Below, piece after piece: positions 22,901 through 35,111 of a stretch of 64,000 nucleotides of DNA; positions within the stretch are counted from its first letter, which is position 1, and the number at the start of each line of letters is the position of its first letter. The notes beneath the pieces were generated by a model. The model was not told the DNA's origin and searched no databases. It worked only from the letters and a program-made list of their open reading frames with translations. The position numbers and the translations under genes were made by a program. The DNA comes from Phaffia rhodozyma (Eukaryota > Basidiomycota > Tremellomycetes > Cystofilobasidiales > Mrakiaceae). The stretch is from the NCBI GenBank assembly GCA_014706385.1, contig JACGZH010000002.1:496001-560000 (forward strand), read 5' to 3'.

Positions 22901-24676
22901 ATGTCATCTTCAACGTTGCCAATCTACCTGGCTCAAACATCTCCTCTATCTCCTCAGCCATCACTAGAAGAATCAAACGAATACATATTTCCTTCGATCC
23001 AGCACAACGTTCATATAGTCAGAACACACCTCTGGGAAGCGGAGAAGAGCTTGCAAGGACATGGTGTTGTCGTCTTTCCGGAATATGCTCTACAGGGAAT
23101 TATAGATGTTTGTTCTCCTTTTCCAACGGCCTTCTCTTTGTAGCTTTCTCTCGAGAGCAAACCCGCGGGTGACCTTCGAAGAGTTTGTAGGTCGAGATTT
23201 CATTCGAGCACTGATGTCATCTGTTCATCTTGTCCTACTCATCAGGGTTTCAAGGTACATCTCTCCTCCCCATAAGATTTCTCATGGTCTAATCTGTGAC
23301 AACCAACCCTCACTGAACTGGCTGACCAACGTTGACTCGATTCATGATGATGACGAAAAGTCTTATGCACTACCAGCATATTGGTTGATCAGATTAATTC
23401 AAGATCTATCAACGTTGACGTCCCTCCATATTGTGTTGACCATCGTCGAGCCTTGTCTGAATGACCTGACATCCAGTCAATCTCTACACTCGATTCCACC
23501 TTCTCCTTTCGATTTTGGTTCTGATCCTTCACTGTCCAACTCATCAAGGAGACTCAAGGGACCCAGAATGCTGAGTGAGAAAGAGAAAACGGAATGGAAG
23601 AACTATGAGAGCCAGATGGATCATAAGGGATACGAGATGATTAACGTTGCATATTTTGTCAGGCCTGAGGGTGGGTGGGAGAGGTATGAGAAGAGAAATT
23701 TATGGCATCCAGAGCGGTTTGTCCTCTTTTCGTTCTCGTCCGTGCTCTTGACGACTTCGAGTAGAGTCGGTCGTACTGATCGTTTCGCGCATATGACGGT
23801 CCAGAGATTATCTACAGCCGGGCAAGACCTATTCTCAGGTGTTTGATACTCCATGGGGTAAAGCAGGAATGTTGATCTGCTGGGACTTGTCTCATCCACA
23901 AGCAGTTCAAAGACTTGTCGAAGAGGGCGCTGTTGTCATCTTTGTGCCTACTTTTTGGTTGGCCACAGATTCAGATCCGTTCGTTCCCCTCTTTTTCTTT
24001 CTTTCTTTCTTTCGAGCATGAATCTACAGAGCCGTTCTTCATCATGTGGATCTCTTTTTTTCTCTTCAATTTTCTATTTCAACAAAAAGAATCGCCAAAA
24101 GATACGCCAAGAACCCGGGATGTGAGAAGACGTTCGATAGCGTACTACTTCCCTCATTATGTCTTGTTCGCTCATTTGAAGGAGAATGTGTCTTGGTGAT
24201 GTGCAACCCTGGGTCGAGCTCCAATCGGTCCGACCTGCTAGAAACCGCCTCAAGTTGTCCAAGCCCTGCCATTAACGGCGTTGCCGGTGCTGTTGTGGAC
24301 GACAATGATGGTGATGACGATGATGTTGATGGTATATATGCGCGACTGCAAATTGAAGGATCTAAGATTGCTCAGACGAGAAATACACCTCAACAAGGGT
24401 TCTTTGGATCTTCAGGCGTTTGGGCCCCATTGATCGGACTCGAAGGCACCGGAGCGGGGACCAAGGAAGGTTCGTGGGCTGGAAAAATCGGATTGGAAGT
24501 TATCCTCGTCAGTTTATTTTTCTCTTTCATCTGTGTGTGTGTGTGATGAGACTTCTCGTTTGTTATCTGACGGGGTGAGGGTTTCCTTCTCTCATCTTCT
24601 CCTGGTTCGATCCTAATAGGATGCGAGAGAATTGTACAAAATCGCAGAAGATCATGCAAAAAGTTTGATCTCATGA
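22901..24676 (+). CDS. Nitrilase-superfamily carbon-nitrogen hydrolase
   Basis: The start is [15 protein letters not shown]. The Glu-Lys-Cys triad is visible: Glu in [11 protein letters not shown], Lys in [10 protein letters not shown], and the nucleophile Cys in [14 protein letters not shown]. An intron between NLWHPER and [19 protein letters not shown] must be spliced to restore the family pattern; another joins ATDSDP to [15 protein letters not shown]; the last joins GLEVIL to [18 protein letters not shown]. These enzymes hydrolyse nitriles, amides or ureido groups. The unusually long spacing and an acidic insert ([13 protein letters not shown]) set it apart from Nit1/Nit2, and the substrate is unknown. 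The first intron near 23110-23165 is less certain. It is convergent with farnesyl-diphosphate synthase (180 bp apart). Confidence 0.8.
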
Positions 24677-24855
24677 ACCACTTTTGTCATGTTCGGCTTC
24701 GTATGACTTATTATGTATTCGGAACAAAGAAGAGGACCGATATCCCTTTTTGATCATCTATATCTGCAAGAGAAATGCCTAATGAATATGACCCTCCCTT
24801 CTCTTCCTACCTATCACTCCCGCCAAAATCTTCCCTTTGCATATAAAGAGGAGAA

Positions 24856-26908
24856 TTACTTGCTTCGCTTATAGACCTTACCCAGGAAGCTGTGGAAGAC
24901 TTCTTTCTTGAGTCCACTCTTCTCTTCGTCAATACTGTCAATCAACTTGTTCAGCGACTCGTAACTCTGTTGCCTATTCAAACGGGAGACATATGCGGAG
25001 TGAACCCAAAGGGATGCACCATGTTCAGCCCCAGAACTTTCACAAAATAATTCTTGGGAACAAGAGATGAAAAGAAAATTAGAAAATTTAAAAAAGATGA
25101 CATACTCATAAGCGTTGAACTTTCCCTGGATATCAAGCTCAGCGTACAGAGCCTTGACTCTGGCCTCTGCCTCCGAGTTCTTCTGACCGTACGAAGTATC
25201 GAGAATCTCTCGCTGAGCGGGCGAGGCGAGAGAGAGTGCAAGGTTGATAGGCCATGAACATTTGTTGTCCTTTTGATGTTTCAATACGTTTTAACAGAAG
25301 CATAAATGATGGACGGGGAGTCAGAAGATAGAAAACAGAACGTAGAAGGAAGGAACGAAAACGCACCAAGATGTCGGTTCCGATCTTTCCAAGGATCTCC
25401 GGAGGAGCGAACGCGTCGAGCACATCATCCTGAACTTGAAAGTATTCACCCATCGGGATGAGGATCGAGAGCGCAAGCTTGTACGCCTCCTCATCTGTCA
25501 CGCCGACCTATGACATAGAGTTCAAAATTCCAAGGATTTATGTTACAGATGGTCAAGAAAATCAGGAAGAACAGTTGAAGAGAGAGACCCACCATTCGCA
25601 TAGCGAGTGCGACAGGAAGGTAGAATGAATAGAAAGCGGTCTTGTAAACAACGATGAGGTGGTGCCTACGAGAAAGTCAAACATCGCATGATGTGGTCAA
25701 TACCATCACCATCAGAGTCAATAATCGGAGCTGACAATCAGACGTGAATGCAACAAAACGAATATATGACGGGCATACTTGTTAAGGGAGAACTTGTCGA
25801 GATCGACGTGATCCTCAGGAGCGGTCAACAGATCGATGAGCTGTCCCAACTCGGTTTGGAAAGTAACCTACTCATCCGAAGAATGATTCATCGTCAGGAA
25901 AGGATCCAGAATGGTCACAAATACAGTTTATTGAGGGGAGGAAGAAAAGAAATAGAGACAAACATCGTGGAAGAGCTCTAGCAGATCGACATAGTAGCTC
26001 TGCTTTCGGAAGTGCTTCTTGAGCAAAAAGTAGATAGCTCCCTCGAGCATGAACGCGTCGTTGATGGCAATGTTAGACACTCCCTCCTGTTTGTGCAAGA
26101 AGATATGATAAAAACGACAAACGGATTAGTCCGGACGGCACCACCGATTTCAATCAAGAATTGGCATAGCTCAGAAGAAAGAGGACAGAAAGAGAAGAAG
26201 GGACTAACAACTTTGTACCAACAGGGTTGGCCTCGTCGGGTGATTGAGGCGTCCATCATATCATCAGCCACCAAGAAGTAAGCTTGGAGCTACCATCCGA
26301 GACAAAAGAGGTGAATTAAGAACAGGGCATATGTTCCAACATGTAAGTATAAAGATTCGTGTAGGATGACACGCAGGGAAGATAGTTCGAGAGAAGAGAG
26401 TAGAAGAAGAGAAAGAAAGGTGAATGAAGAAAACGCGTACAAGCTCGATACACCAACCGAGGATAGCGGCCTTCAAGTACTCTTCTTCCGAGATGTCTTT
26501 TCCAGAAGGCGAGAGAAGGATATAAGTATCCACCACGGAAAGTCCTCGGTTGAGTTTTCCTCCGGGAGTGTTGTAGTACAAGTTCTATAAGACCGATCGG
26601 AGGCAAGGGTAGAGAGAAGGTCGGAAGGAAGGAAACCGAACAGGTAAGAGTAAGTTTTGCTTCGACATCGTTTTGGCGCAACAACCGAGATCCAACCGGT
26701 CAAGGCCAAGTTCGAAAGCCAGTTCGACCGAAACAAAAGACAAGAAGAAATAAAGAAGAAACCCTTGACGAACCTTGTTCATCCATTCCAAAGCCTCGGC
26801 AGGCATGCCTTCACCCTTCATATAATCGAGAATCTCATCGGCAATGACCGGGAAGACAGCCTCGAACTTTGCTCGAGCTGCTTTCTTCTCTTCAGGCGTA
26901 GTGGACAT
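24856..26908 (-). CDS. FPS: Farnesyl diphosphate synthase
   Basis: Makes FPP from IPP plus DMAPP and GPP in the mevalonate pathway, feeding sterols, ubiquinone, dolichol, prenylation and, in red yeasts, carotenoids. The start [20 protein letters not shown] is followed by exons that rebuild the first Asp-rich motif ([19 protein letters not shown]) and the second ([12 protein letters not shown]), plus [10 protein letters not shown] and the basic C-terminus KVYKRSK typical of FPPS. The residues before the first DDxxD include bulky aromatics ([11 protein letters not shown]), which fit a C15 product rather than C20. About nine exons separated by short introns. Erg20/FPS naming follows fungal homologues. 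Confidence 0.95.
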
Positions 26909-27186
26909 TTGGCTATTGATGTTATTTTCTGTCGAACGAGAGAGCAAAAAGGAGAGTGTGTGAAAGGAGCGTGATTGATGGTGTTGTGTCTTTTGTTTGA
27001 GATGAGAAGGAAATTAATCTATTTTCCGAGATATTTTCGTAGTGTTAGGGTTATCAAGTTCAGAACATTCCTATGTATAGCTTTAGTTACTACTGAGTGA
27101 CCGCAACGGATGATGGTCGATATATAGCCCTTTTGGACTTGGGTGTCCTCAGACCACGAATCACCAAGATCTGATGGGTCATGGAT

Positions 27187-28340
27187 TTAGTTTCTGCCAG
27201 CCTCAGCCTCAGCGGCTAGCGTAGCAGCAGTAGCAGCGTCAGACACCAGCATTCCCGCCCTCTGGTTCTCCTTCTGGTGAAGGGCTAGGTGCAGCATGTT
27301 TCGCGACGCGTTCACAGCACTGTTCCCCAAATCTAAGAGAGAGCATAGAGTACAGTGAGCAACCAACACAGAACATACACACACACACACATACACACAC
27401 AATAAATCCAGCTCACTTTGTAGACATTTCCACACTGTTTCAGAGCCCACGCTTTTTTTTTCTCCCGAGAACTCGCCTGACACTTTGAACATATCTTCGA
27501 CGTCCAATACTCTCGGACCTTGCGGACCTGGAGCAGCGGGGAGGCGCTCAGCTTGGCAAACAGTATCTTCACAAGGCCAGGGGCACGGCCATGGGAAGTC
27601 GACGAGAAGGTGCCATCCCCGAAGGCCAGGAAGGTGCGTGGATGTCCTTCTGACAGACGAAGAGCTAGCTTGTGGTACGCTTGCTCGTCAGATGGAGATG
27701 ACGTTGTTCCTAGCACTCCGCCAGACACTCCGGCGGCATCTGTGGCAAGATACCGGGCGAAGCGGTGCCGTTGGGTCTCCACTTTGGAGGTGTGAGATGA
27801 TCGCCTCCCCCAAGTGTCAAAGTCAGCCCGGAAGGACTCTCGTTCTACCCCGCGCATATGTCCCAGATCGGCATTTTCCGATCTGAGCTGGGCCCAAAAG
27901 TCGTGAAGGATCCCGGTGTATACATAGACTTAGGACGACCGATGAGACGAGACGGGCAGGAGCGAGAAGAGGCGGAGGTCATACCCCCAGCGACGAGTGG
28001 TCCGTCTTGCAGTCGCGTCTTGGTGACCTTATTTCTCGAATATGGACTATGTCCGGTAGAGAAGGTGAAGATAGGACCATCATGAGGCCTTGATGTCCTT
28101 GACTATGAGAGGTAGACCTCTAAGAATGGTGTCTGACAGAAAGCTGAACAAGGCTGGCAGATGCGCCTTCATCACCCTTCGCTGGCGAGGAAGGAGGAGC
28201 TCTAAGAGCCCTGACGGAGCGACGAAGGCCGTGGTAGTTTGTGGTGGTTCCTCTTCTCCTTCTTTTCTCTCTCGAACGAGAGGAGACAGTTGCTCCCAGA
28301 GCTGATAGGAGAGAGTTGTGAACTGGGAACGATCAGACGG
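27187..28340 (-). pseudogene. Decayed TnpB/Fanzor-like (IS605 OrfB-type) element
   Basis: The minus strand has protein-like stretches in different frames broken by stops. One 174-aa frame (27333-27857) contains FLAFGDGTFSSTSHGRAPG and then VREYWTSKICSKC, which resembles the RuvC-II glutamate followed by the first CxxC of the zinc ribbon in TnpB/Fanzor proteins ('EyxTSKxCSxC'). KQCGNVY may be a remnant of the second zinc half. After a GT/CA-repeat stretch another frame reads GNSAVNASRNMLHLAL, resembling the RuvC-III block 'NRDVNAxRNI' with the Arg and catalytic Asp replaced by Ser and Ala. An upstream frame (about 28085-28335) reads LLELLLPRQRRVMKAHLPAL. The frames do not join into one gene by plausible splicing. 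TnpB/Fanzor proteins are RNA-guided nucleases of mobile elements; this copy looks inactive. I see no clear terminal inverted repeats. Another transposon family or a fast-evolving host gene remains possible. Confidence 0.5.
27374..27401. repeat. CA/GT microsatellite
   Basis: An imperfect (CA)n run of about 28 bases inside the decayed TnpB/Fanzor-like element, between the zinc-ribbon-like part and the RuvC-III-like part. It could be slippage within an old intron or within decayed sequence. Confidence 0.8.
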
Positions 28341-28626
28341 GTCAATTACTGCTACAGCCTTTCTTCAGACGCCTCTACAGATACCTTAGACCGTCTCACC
28401 TGACTGCGAAATAGTAAATTCTACTCTCTACGTCGAGTATGTTGAAAGTCTGAGACGTAACTGCATCATCGATCATGAATCCTGGAATAATCGATAGCCG
28501 ATGATAAATTCAAAAAACGATAATGTCGCTTCTAATATCCTACTACTCGCTTATAGATCATTGGTTCGGTATTTCTCAGACATCTATATGAACATGGTGG
28601 TCATCTATTAATCTACTTTTCGTTGT

Positions 28627-30300
28627 CTATTTTCCTCCGACAGCAGTCTGCAAGGCGTAGTTGAGATCGGCCAACAAGTCGTCAGTGTCCTCGATTCCGA
28701 CAGAGAGTCGAATAAAGTTCGGGGTTATTCCAAGCTGGAAGATGGTGAGTGAAAGAAGAGAGACCAAGGCAGATGTTCAGACATGCACAAGGAAAAATTG
28801 TAAAGAAGCAGAGGCATACACACCTTAAGTCGTTCCTCCTCTGGGATTCCAGCGTGGGTCATCTTATCCGGGACCTCGGCGAGAGACTCGACACCACCCA
28901 ACGACTCAGCAAGCGTGAAGAGGTGACTGGCGGTCAAGAACCTGTCTGCCTCGGCCGCTCCACCCTTGATCCTGAAGCTGACCATACCACCGAACGGGAA
29001 GCCTTCCTCGCTCTCCTTGGAGACTCCTCGCTTCTTGAGATCCTTCCAGACCCTGAGCGCGACAGCCTTCTTGGCGATCGAGTGGGAAGGGTGGGAGGGA
29101 AGACCGGGGTAGATGACGGAATCGACCAACGGGTGGTTTTCGAGGAAACTAGCGACGGCATGAGCGGAGATTCCGTGCTGAATCGATCGAAGCGCAAGGG
29201 TCTTGATTCCTCGGGTGGTCAAGTAGCAATCAAAAGGCGACGGGATGGATCCACTGAAGTGAAAGAGGGGAAGGAGAGCACAAGGTAACGTCAGTCAAGA
29301 AGGCACACTTGGGCCAAGACTGTTGATAAAACTCACCCAGCGTTTTGAAGGAATCGGATCTTATCAGAAACTTCTGGGAGACCCTTTCGGACAATGAGAG
29401 CTCCCATGATAACATCGGAGTGCCCACCGATGTACTTGCTGATCGAGTGAAGGACAATGTCGGCTCCGTGGTCGAGTGGGTTGGAGAAGTAAGGCGAGAG
29501 GAAGGTGTTATCAACCAAGATCAATGGCTTGGCCGGGTGAGACTTTGCGATCCGGACAATGGTCTCGGTCGAGATTACTCGGAGGGTCGGGTTCGTCGGG
29601 GTCTCGATCCAAATGAGCTGAAGGAGGAGGTATGAAGAGAAGGAGGAGCGCACGTCGAGACATAATCAGCTGCATGATAACCTTATACCGTAGGAACATA
29701 GAACCAGGAGACGTACCTTAGTGTTATCTCTGATGGCGTCATAGATGACCTTTTCGTCGTCGTTCAGGTCAATGAACGTGGTCTCCAAACCTTGGACGGC
29801 TGAGCCGACCTTAGCAAGGTACCTGAAGGTTCCGCCGTAGACGTCCGACACGGAGAGCACATGTGCACCGGTGGAGAGCATCTGGATAGCGCATTGGGTG
29901 GCAGCGCTACCGGAGGAGAAGGCAAAGGCGTCCGATCCGTTCTCGAGCGAAGCCAGATTGCTCTCAAGTGCCTGTCTGTTGGGGTTGGCCGATCGAGAAT
30001 ACTGGGTGGGTGTGCCAAGCGGGTGGCCGAGGGTGACATACAACGAAGATCAGAGAAGATTGACCCATAAGAATGATTCAAGCCCGGTAAGTGATCTCGA
30101 TAGTCAACAGGGGTGAAGACAGAGATAAAGAGCAGACGCACCTCAAATCCACCACCACCGAGGTTACCGACACCGTTCTGGACGAAAGTGGTACTAAGAG
30201 AGAGAGGAGGGATGACGGCATTGGTGTACGGATCCGGCTCGCTTCCGACGTGAATGGCTCTGGTGCTGAGCTGCTGTGCTTCCATGTTGAACGAGGGCAT
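28627..30300 (-). CDS. CYS3: Cystathionine gamma-lyase (PLP-dependent)
   Basis: Cleaves cystathionine to cysteine, 2-oxobutyrate and ammonia in transsulfuration. The start MPSFNMEAQQLSTRAIHVG is typical. Conserved blocks in order are PLSLSTTFVQ, FEYSRSANPNRQALE, FSSGSAATQCAIQML, VSDVYGGTFRYL, WIETPTNPTLRV, LVDNTFLSPYF, and the PLP lysine in HSISKYIGGHSDVIMG. The C-terminal domain shows VIYPGLPSHPSH, FTLAESLGGVESL and, after a last intron, LGITPNFIRLSVGIEDTDDL. The pattern fits gamma-lyase better than cystathionine gamma-synthase or beta-lyase, though these are paralogues. About five introns. It is divergent from the acetyltransferase gene. Confidence 0.93.
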
Positions 30301-30891
30301 CCTTATCTCTATCTTGCAAAGTATTCCGAATGAATGATGTGAGTGAGAGTTAAATGTGTGCAAGAGAGGTTGTGTAAGAATTCAAGGAGGATTTTTTCTC
30401 TTGATGACACACTCACAAATTGAGCAACCAGGTTCAAGCGGGTTCACCTAAGGTCACATCAAGACGCAGCAAACGCGATGGCGTGCTTGCCCTTCACGCG
30501 CCAGATTGCCAACTGTCCGATGCGTATTTGACTTTTCTTGTAATCATTTGACGCGTGCGCTAACTATCCTGGCAAACGGTGACGGACGATTTTTGATCGA
30601 TTTATAAGCAAGAACCGCGATCAACTTTGCGGCACACCGGCGTTCCCGCAGAGGTTACGCCGGTGAAATTCAACCGGACCGGAGCTAGGCGGTATGTTGC
30701 TAGTCTCCCATTGCCGAAAGATCGTTTGTTGGCTTACCTTTCTTTCGCGCTTGCTTGCCGTATCATCGCCTTCTCAACTTGACCAGTCTTGTCTTTTGAG
30801 CCTTTCGGTCAATAGCCTTCTTTCTCTTTCACCATCTCACTCACCGTCTCGTTATCACTGTCGTATCCACCCTATTTCTACAACCATAATC
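30301..30891. promoter_or_regulatory. Divergent promoter region CYS3 / acetyltransferase
   Basis: This 591-bp region separates two divergent start codons. It is locally GC-richer (30470-30690) and contains the inverted repeat at 30635-30665. I see no CACGTG Cbf1-type site here, although CYS3 promoters in other fungi often use one. Confidence 0.45.
30635..30665. repeat. Perfect 9-bp inverted repeat with 13-nt spacer
   Basis: CACCGGCGT at 30635-30643 is the exact reverse complement of ACGCCGGTG at 30657-30665. It sits about 230 bp upstream of the acetyltransferase start and could be a dimeric regulator site. The arm shares CACCGGC with the repeat at 8738. Confidence 0.65.
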
Positions 30892-31689
30892 ATGCCCAAC
30901 AAGCCTCTACCACCCAACGCTGATGAAGACCCTCAAGAGTTCAACTGGATGGTCACCGGCACCCATCCGTATACTTACAGAGATGCCTACATTTCCAGAC
31001 TTGCTAAGAGAGGGAGAGAACAAGTCAAAGCAATCAATAACGAGCAAGATGAACAAAAGGTCGGGCTCTACCCTGCTTATCAGGAGTATTGTCTTCCGAG
31101 ATAGACTGACCTAGAGCTCTGGCCAATCTCTTTGCTTATCTTTCTTAGAGATCGGAATTGCTCAAAGAGTTTCTTGATTGCGATGCCGACGCTGAAGTTC
31201 ACTTGTTGCTTCCCTTCTTTGCTGAATACGTGTGTTTCCATCGCTCTCCCTTTCATCGTTGCACATCCTACTGACTTGGTAACATATTCTGATCTTACTT
31301 AGGGCTTCAACATCAAATGTGGAACAGACGTTGTGTTAGGCACAGGAACAACCATTCTAGACGTCGCTCCTGTCGAGATAGGTGACCGAACGATGCTCGG
31401 TCCTAACGTCCAGATCTATACTCCCATCCACCCAGTTCATCCCGAGGCTCGGAACGGAACTCGAGGTCGGGAAGGTGCGAAGCCAATCACCATCGGATCC
31501 GACTGCTGGATTGGAGGAAGCGCAGTGATCTGTCCAGGTGTCACCATAGGGAATGGTTCCACCATAGGTGCTGGGAGTGTCGTCACAAAGAGTATTCCCG
31601 AGAGATCGGTAGCGGTTGGAAATCCGGCAAAGGTCATAAAGACCCTTGACTATTTATCAGACCAAGAACTAGAGATTGGGAAGGTTTAA
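30892..31689 (+). CDS. Hexapeptide-repeat O-acetyltransferase (maltose/galactoside acetyltransferase, NodL/LacA-like)
   Basis: Exons 30892-31059, 31149-31229 and 31303-31689 give 211 aa. The N-terminal Mac domain (tyr-rich segment around HPYTYRDAYISRLAKRGREQ) precedes a left-handed beta-helix with LDVAPVEIGDRTMLGP, the catalytic His in YTPIHPVHPEAR, and ITIGSDCWIGGSAVICPGVTI and IGAGSVVTKSIPERSVAVG turns. These enzymes move acetyl from acetyl-CoA to a sugar hydroxyl; the physiological sugar in fungi is not known. Length matches the bacterial and yeast family (about 190-215 aa). Confidence 0.9.
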
Positions 31690-31968
31690 CCCCTTCCATT
31701 CTGTTCCTTTTCTCGAACCGATAGATCATCATTTATAAACTATAGCAGTTTTTGTTTCCTCTTCTAAAGGAAAAAAACAAAGACCAAGACAGAAAGATGC
31801 ACGAGAGGGTAGATAGATGAGAGAAGAAAAAAGGAATGAAGAAAGCAAACACTAAAAAGATAGAAAAGGAACACAAGAAGCCAATGTAGAGATATAGAGG
31901 AAAGGAAAGAACAAGATATCAATGCGAACAAGAGCAACAGACGAAAGCACAGAACGACAAGGTCTCGT

Positions 31969-34900
31969 CTATCTTCTCTTCTTGTTAGCGCCGGCCTTAG
32001 GATCAGTCCCCTTCCTGTTTCCACTGGTCGGTCCTCCTCGCTTTCCAGCCCTAGCACGCCCTCCACCGGTGACTTTGTCTTTGGAGTCAGACTTGTCTCT
32101 GTTCTTGTTCTTGACGTTCGCATGGGTGTAGTACGATTCGGCCTTTTTCTAGAGTAGAGTATCATCGGTAGCGAACGAACCCGGACGAAGAAGATATATA
32201 AGAAAGAAATCACCAAGGATGAGCAAGAGTATTTGAAGAAGGAACAAGGGCCGAGAAAACACAAACCTTGCTGGTGGTCATTCGCTTCTCCTTCTGAGGC
32301 TTGACCGGCTCGTCGTCTTCTAATCCGAGGGACGGCCTGAACCGTTTGGCTCCCTTAGGAGAACCTGTAATAATGAAGAGAAGAAGTGCTTAGGAAACAT
32401 CAAACCCGAATTGGATACACAAATAGAAAGAACAGACTTGACGAACCGTTAGCCTTCTCCTCACCATCAGTCTCCTCCTCCTCTTCATCCTCGCTCTCCT
32501 CCTCATCGTCATCAGCAACGGCTCCCGTAGGTCCAACAACGGCAGCCCTTCCCTTTCCTTTGGGTTCACCTGTGCTGCTCAACCCAGGACCCTTGCCGAC
32601 AACTTCATCCCACGTCAACTCTTCCTCCGCCGCCTCTGCCTCTGCTTTATCTTCCTCATCGTCATCCTCCTCGTCCTCATCAGAATCCATGTCTTCTTCA
32701 GCAGGCTCACCGACAAACTGTCGTTTCTTGGAAGAACCATCCTTAGTCTCATCCTCAGAATCAGAATCAACAGCCTGGACATCATCAGGGAAGAACTTGT
32801 TGATGACCACGATCTTTCGGATAGGTTGCTCCACACCCTTGACTCGCTTGGAACCAAGAAGAGTCTGAGCGTTCACAGCCGAAGATTCGAAGTCCTCCTC
32901 TTCCTCATCCACCTCCTCCTCAGTGGCAGCAGCGGTGATGGCGTCATCAGTCTTGGCCGTAGTGAGACCAGCAGCCTCAGCGGCTCCGGGAAGGGAAACC
33001 ACCAAAGGCTTGGGAGCCTCCTTAACTTCTTTCTCAGGAGGAGGAGCGAAGAAGGGAATTCTTAAAAGGGGAGAAGGGGGACCAAAGGCCACCATCGATC
33101 AGCATCATCGGCGACTTTATATCAGAAACAAGGAAAGCACACTCACTTTCCACGGATCCAATCGTTCAACACCATTTTGGCAGCCGCTTCCAAACTAGGC
33201 TCTCCACCCTTCAAAAGCTTTCCACTCTTCCTGGCGATCGTACCCAACAAGAGATCGGCGTCCTTCAAACCGTGCCAACCGTCAGGCTTGTGGTCCAAGT
33301 TGTAAGTCCTCTCGAGGTACTCCCCTCTGACTCTTTCGAGCAAAGCAGGGATGTGCTCTGTCGGCGTCGCCAGATTTTCCACTCGAACAACTCCTTTCAG
33401 TACGGTGGCGGTATCGGAATCCTTGGAGGAGACGGGTACAATTCCGGGACAGTCGATCAAGTAGATTCGCCTCATCAAAGTGATGTACTGCCAAACCTTT
33501 GTCTCTCCAGGGATAGGTGCGACCGTGCAAACCTTTTTCTTTTTAAGTGTGTTGATGATCGAAGATTTACCAACGTTGGGGTAACCGATGAAACCAACAG
33601 AGATCTGTTTCTTGTCAGAGTGTAAAACAGAGAATTGTCGAAGGAGCTGGATAAGGGATCCTTTGCCAAATGAGTTGTTGATCGACGCGTGGAAAGCCAG
33701 CGTAGGAGCTAGCTTGGAAAGATGCTTGACCCATCGGGCCTAAAGAAAAGACAAAGTCAGAGGGAAACACCGCGTCAGATCATCAGAAGACAAGAGATTG
33801 GGGCAAAGCGATAAGAAAGAAGAAGCAAAGGATGTTTCCGGAAACGTACAGTCACCCAGGTAGGGACCAAATCAACCTTGTTGAGCACAAACACCACTCC
33901 CTTGTGGGCCTTTTCCTTCTTCAAAAAATCCAACACAGGCTTGCAAAGTGTACCCATCGGGTCTCTCGCGTCCAACACGTGGATGACAACATCGGACGAA
34001 TCAAGAACCTTGTAGAGCTCTCCCCAAATTCGGCGGGAAGTTCCTTTGGCGTAGATTCGCTCTCGAGCAGCATCTCGAGGATCATTAGGATCAGCCTCGA
34101 CAAAAAGTTTCTCCGAGGTGGGGTCTGTACGAAGACGAAACAAGCACATTATGAGCCATTGGCCTCGACATAGGTTTCAAAGTGGGGTGAAGTAACTAAA
34201 AAAACGAAAAGATAGTTCGTACCATTGCTCTCGGCGATATCGTCTCTGATGGGGATACTTCCAAGCTCTGCAAAACTTCCAACTTCGAGGTGAGGTCGCT
34301 TTCTCTGAGCTTTTCCTCCAAAGGTGTCCTTGAACGGCTCAGTGTCCACAATATGCGGGCGCTGAGGATAATGAAGGAGGAACATGCAATATCCCAGAAA
34401 TCTGAGTTAGACAAGACGCCTCTGGATGCAATCATGAATACATGGATGAACAAAGCTTAAAAACGAACCTTGCCCTCAGATCCTTTACCCTCGGTCTCGA
34501 GCAAGCTCATTGGCAACTTGTTCCGCTTAAGAAGAACAGAGTAGGGATCAGACGTATGGTTGCTCATTGACGTTCGGAAGTGGTCCAAAGCGGATTGGGA
34601 GATAACTCGGGTGTTTCCTGATAGAATTGTCGGGATGATATGTCAGGATCCAACTCGAGACACTGCACCGAAGATTCTTTCTCGTTGGGACCCGAGAAGG
34701 AAGAAAGAGAATAAGAAGAAATCGGGGAGTGAGAAGCAAACGAACCGAACCACCGCTTGTCAGCCTGAACTCGACCGTTCGGGGCATCCTCCTCTCCCTT
34801 CTGGAAAGCAGCCTGCTCGGTGATCTTTCCGTCTCTATCCCTGATAGCCTTTCCACCGGTGAGCAACTTCTTCTTCCTAGCAGCATGGGCATTGACGTAG

Positions 34901-35111
34901 AAGTTCTCTCCTACAAGATAGAAAGGAGTAACGATCGACAAAGTCCAGTATAGGTAAGTAATTCATCGGAGGCGAGTTTCATGGGATTTTTGAAGATAGG
35001 AATAGACGAACCCTTGACTCGCTTGAGGGTAAACTCTCCCTGCTCTCCTCCTCTCTTCTTCTTCGTGCCACTAACTCCAGTCTTGGCGGGTGTACTCTTA
35101 CTAGGGGCCAT
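31969..35111 (-). CDS. NOG2: Nucleolar GTPase NOG2/NUG2 for 60S ribosome assembly
   Basis: The start [20 protein letters not shown] is basic. It shows the NGP1-type N-terminal part ([20 protein letters not shown]) and a circularly permuted GTPase core in the order G4 ([12 protein letters not shown]), G1 ([15 protein letters not shown]) and G3 ([11 protein letters not shown]), with [15 protein letters not shown] as switch. This order is diagnostic of the YlqF/NOG family. The C-terminal half has a very acidic region ([18 protein letters not shown]) and a basic tail ending ANKKRR, fitting a nucleolar protein. Nog2 joins late nucleolar pre-60S particles and must leave before Nmd3-dependent export. 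About ten exons. Confidence 0.95.

Noticed and set aside
27485..28085. Plus-strand frames opposite the TnpB/Fanzor-like relic
   Set aside because: No motif, while the minus strand shows zinc-ribbon-like and RuvC-like blocks.
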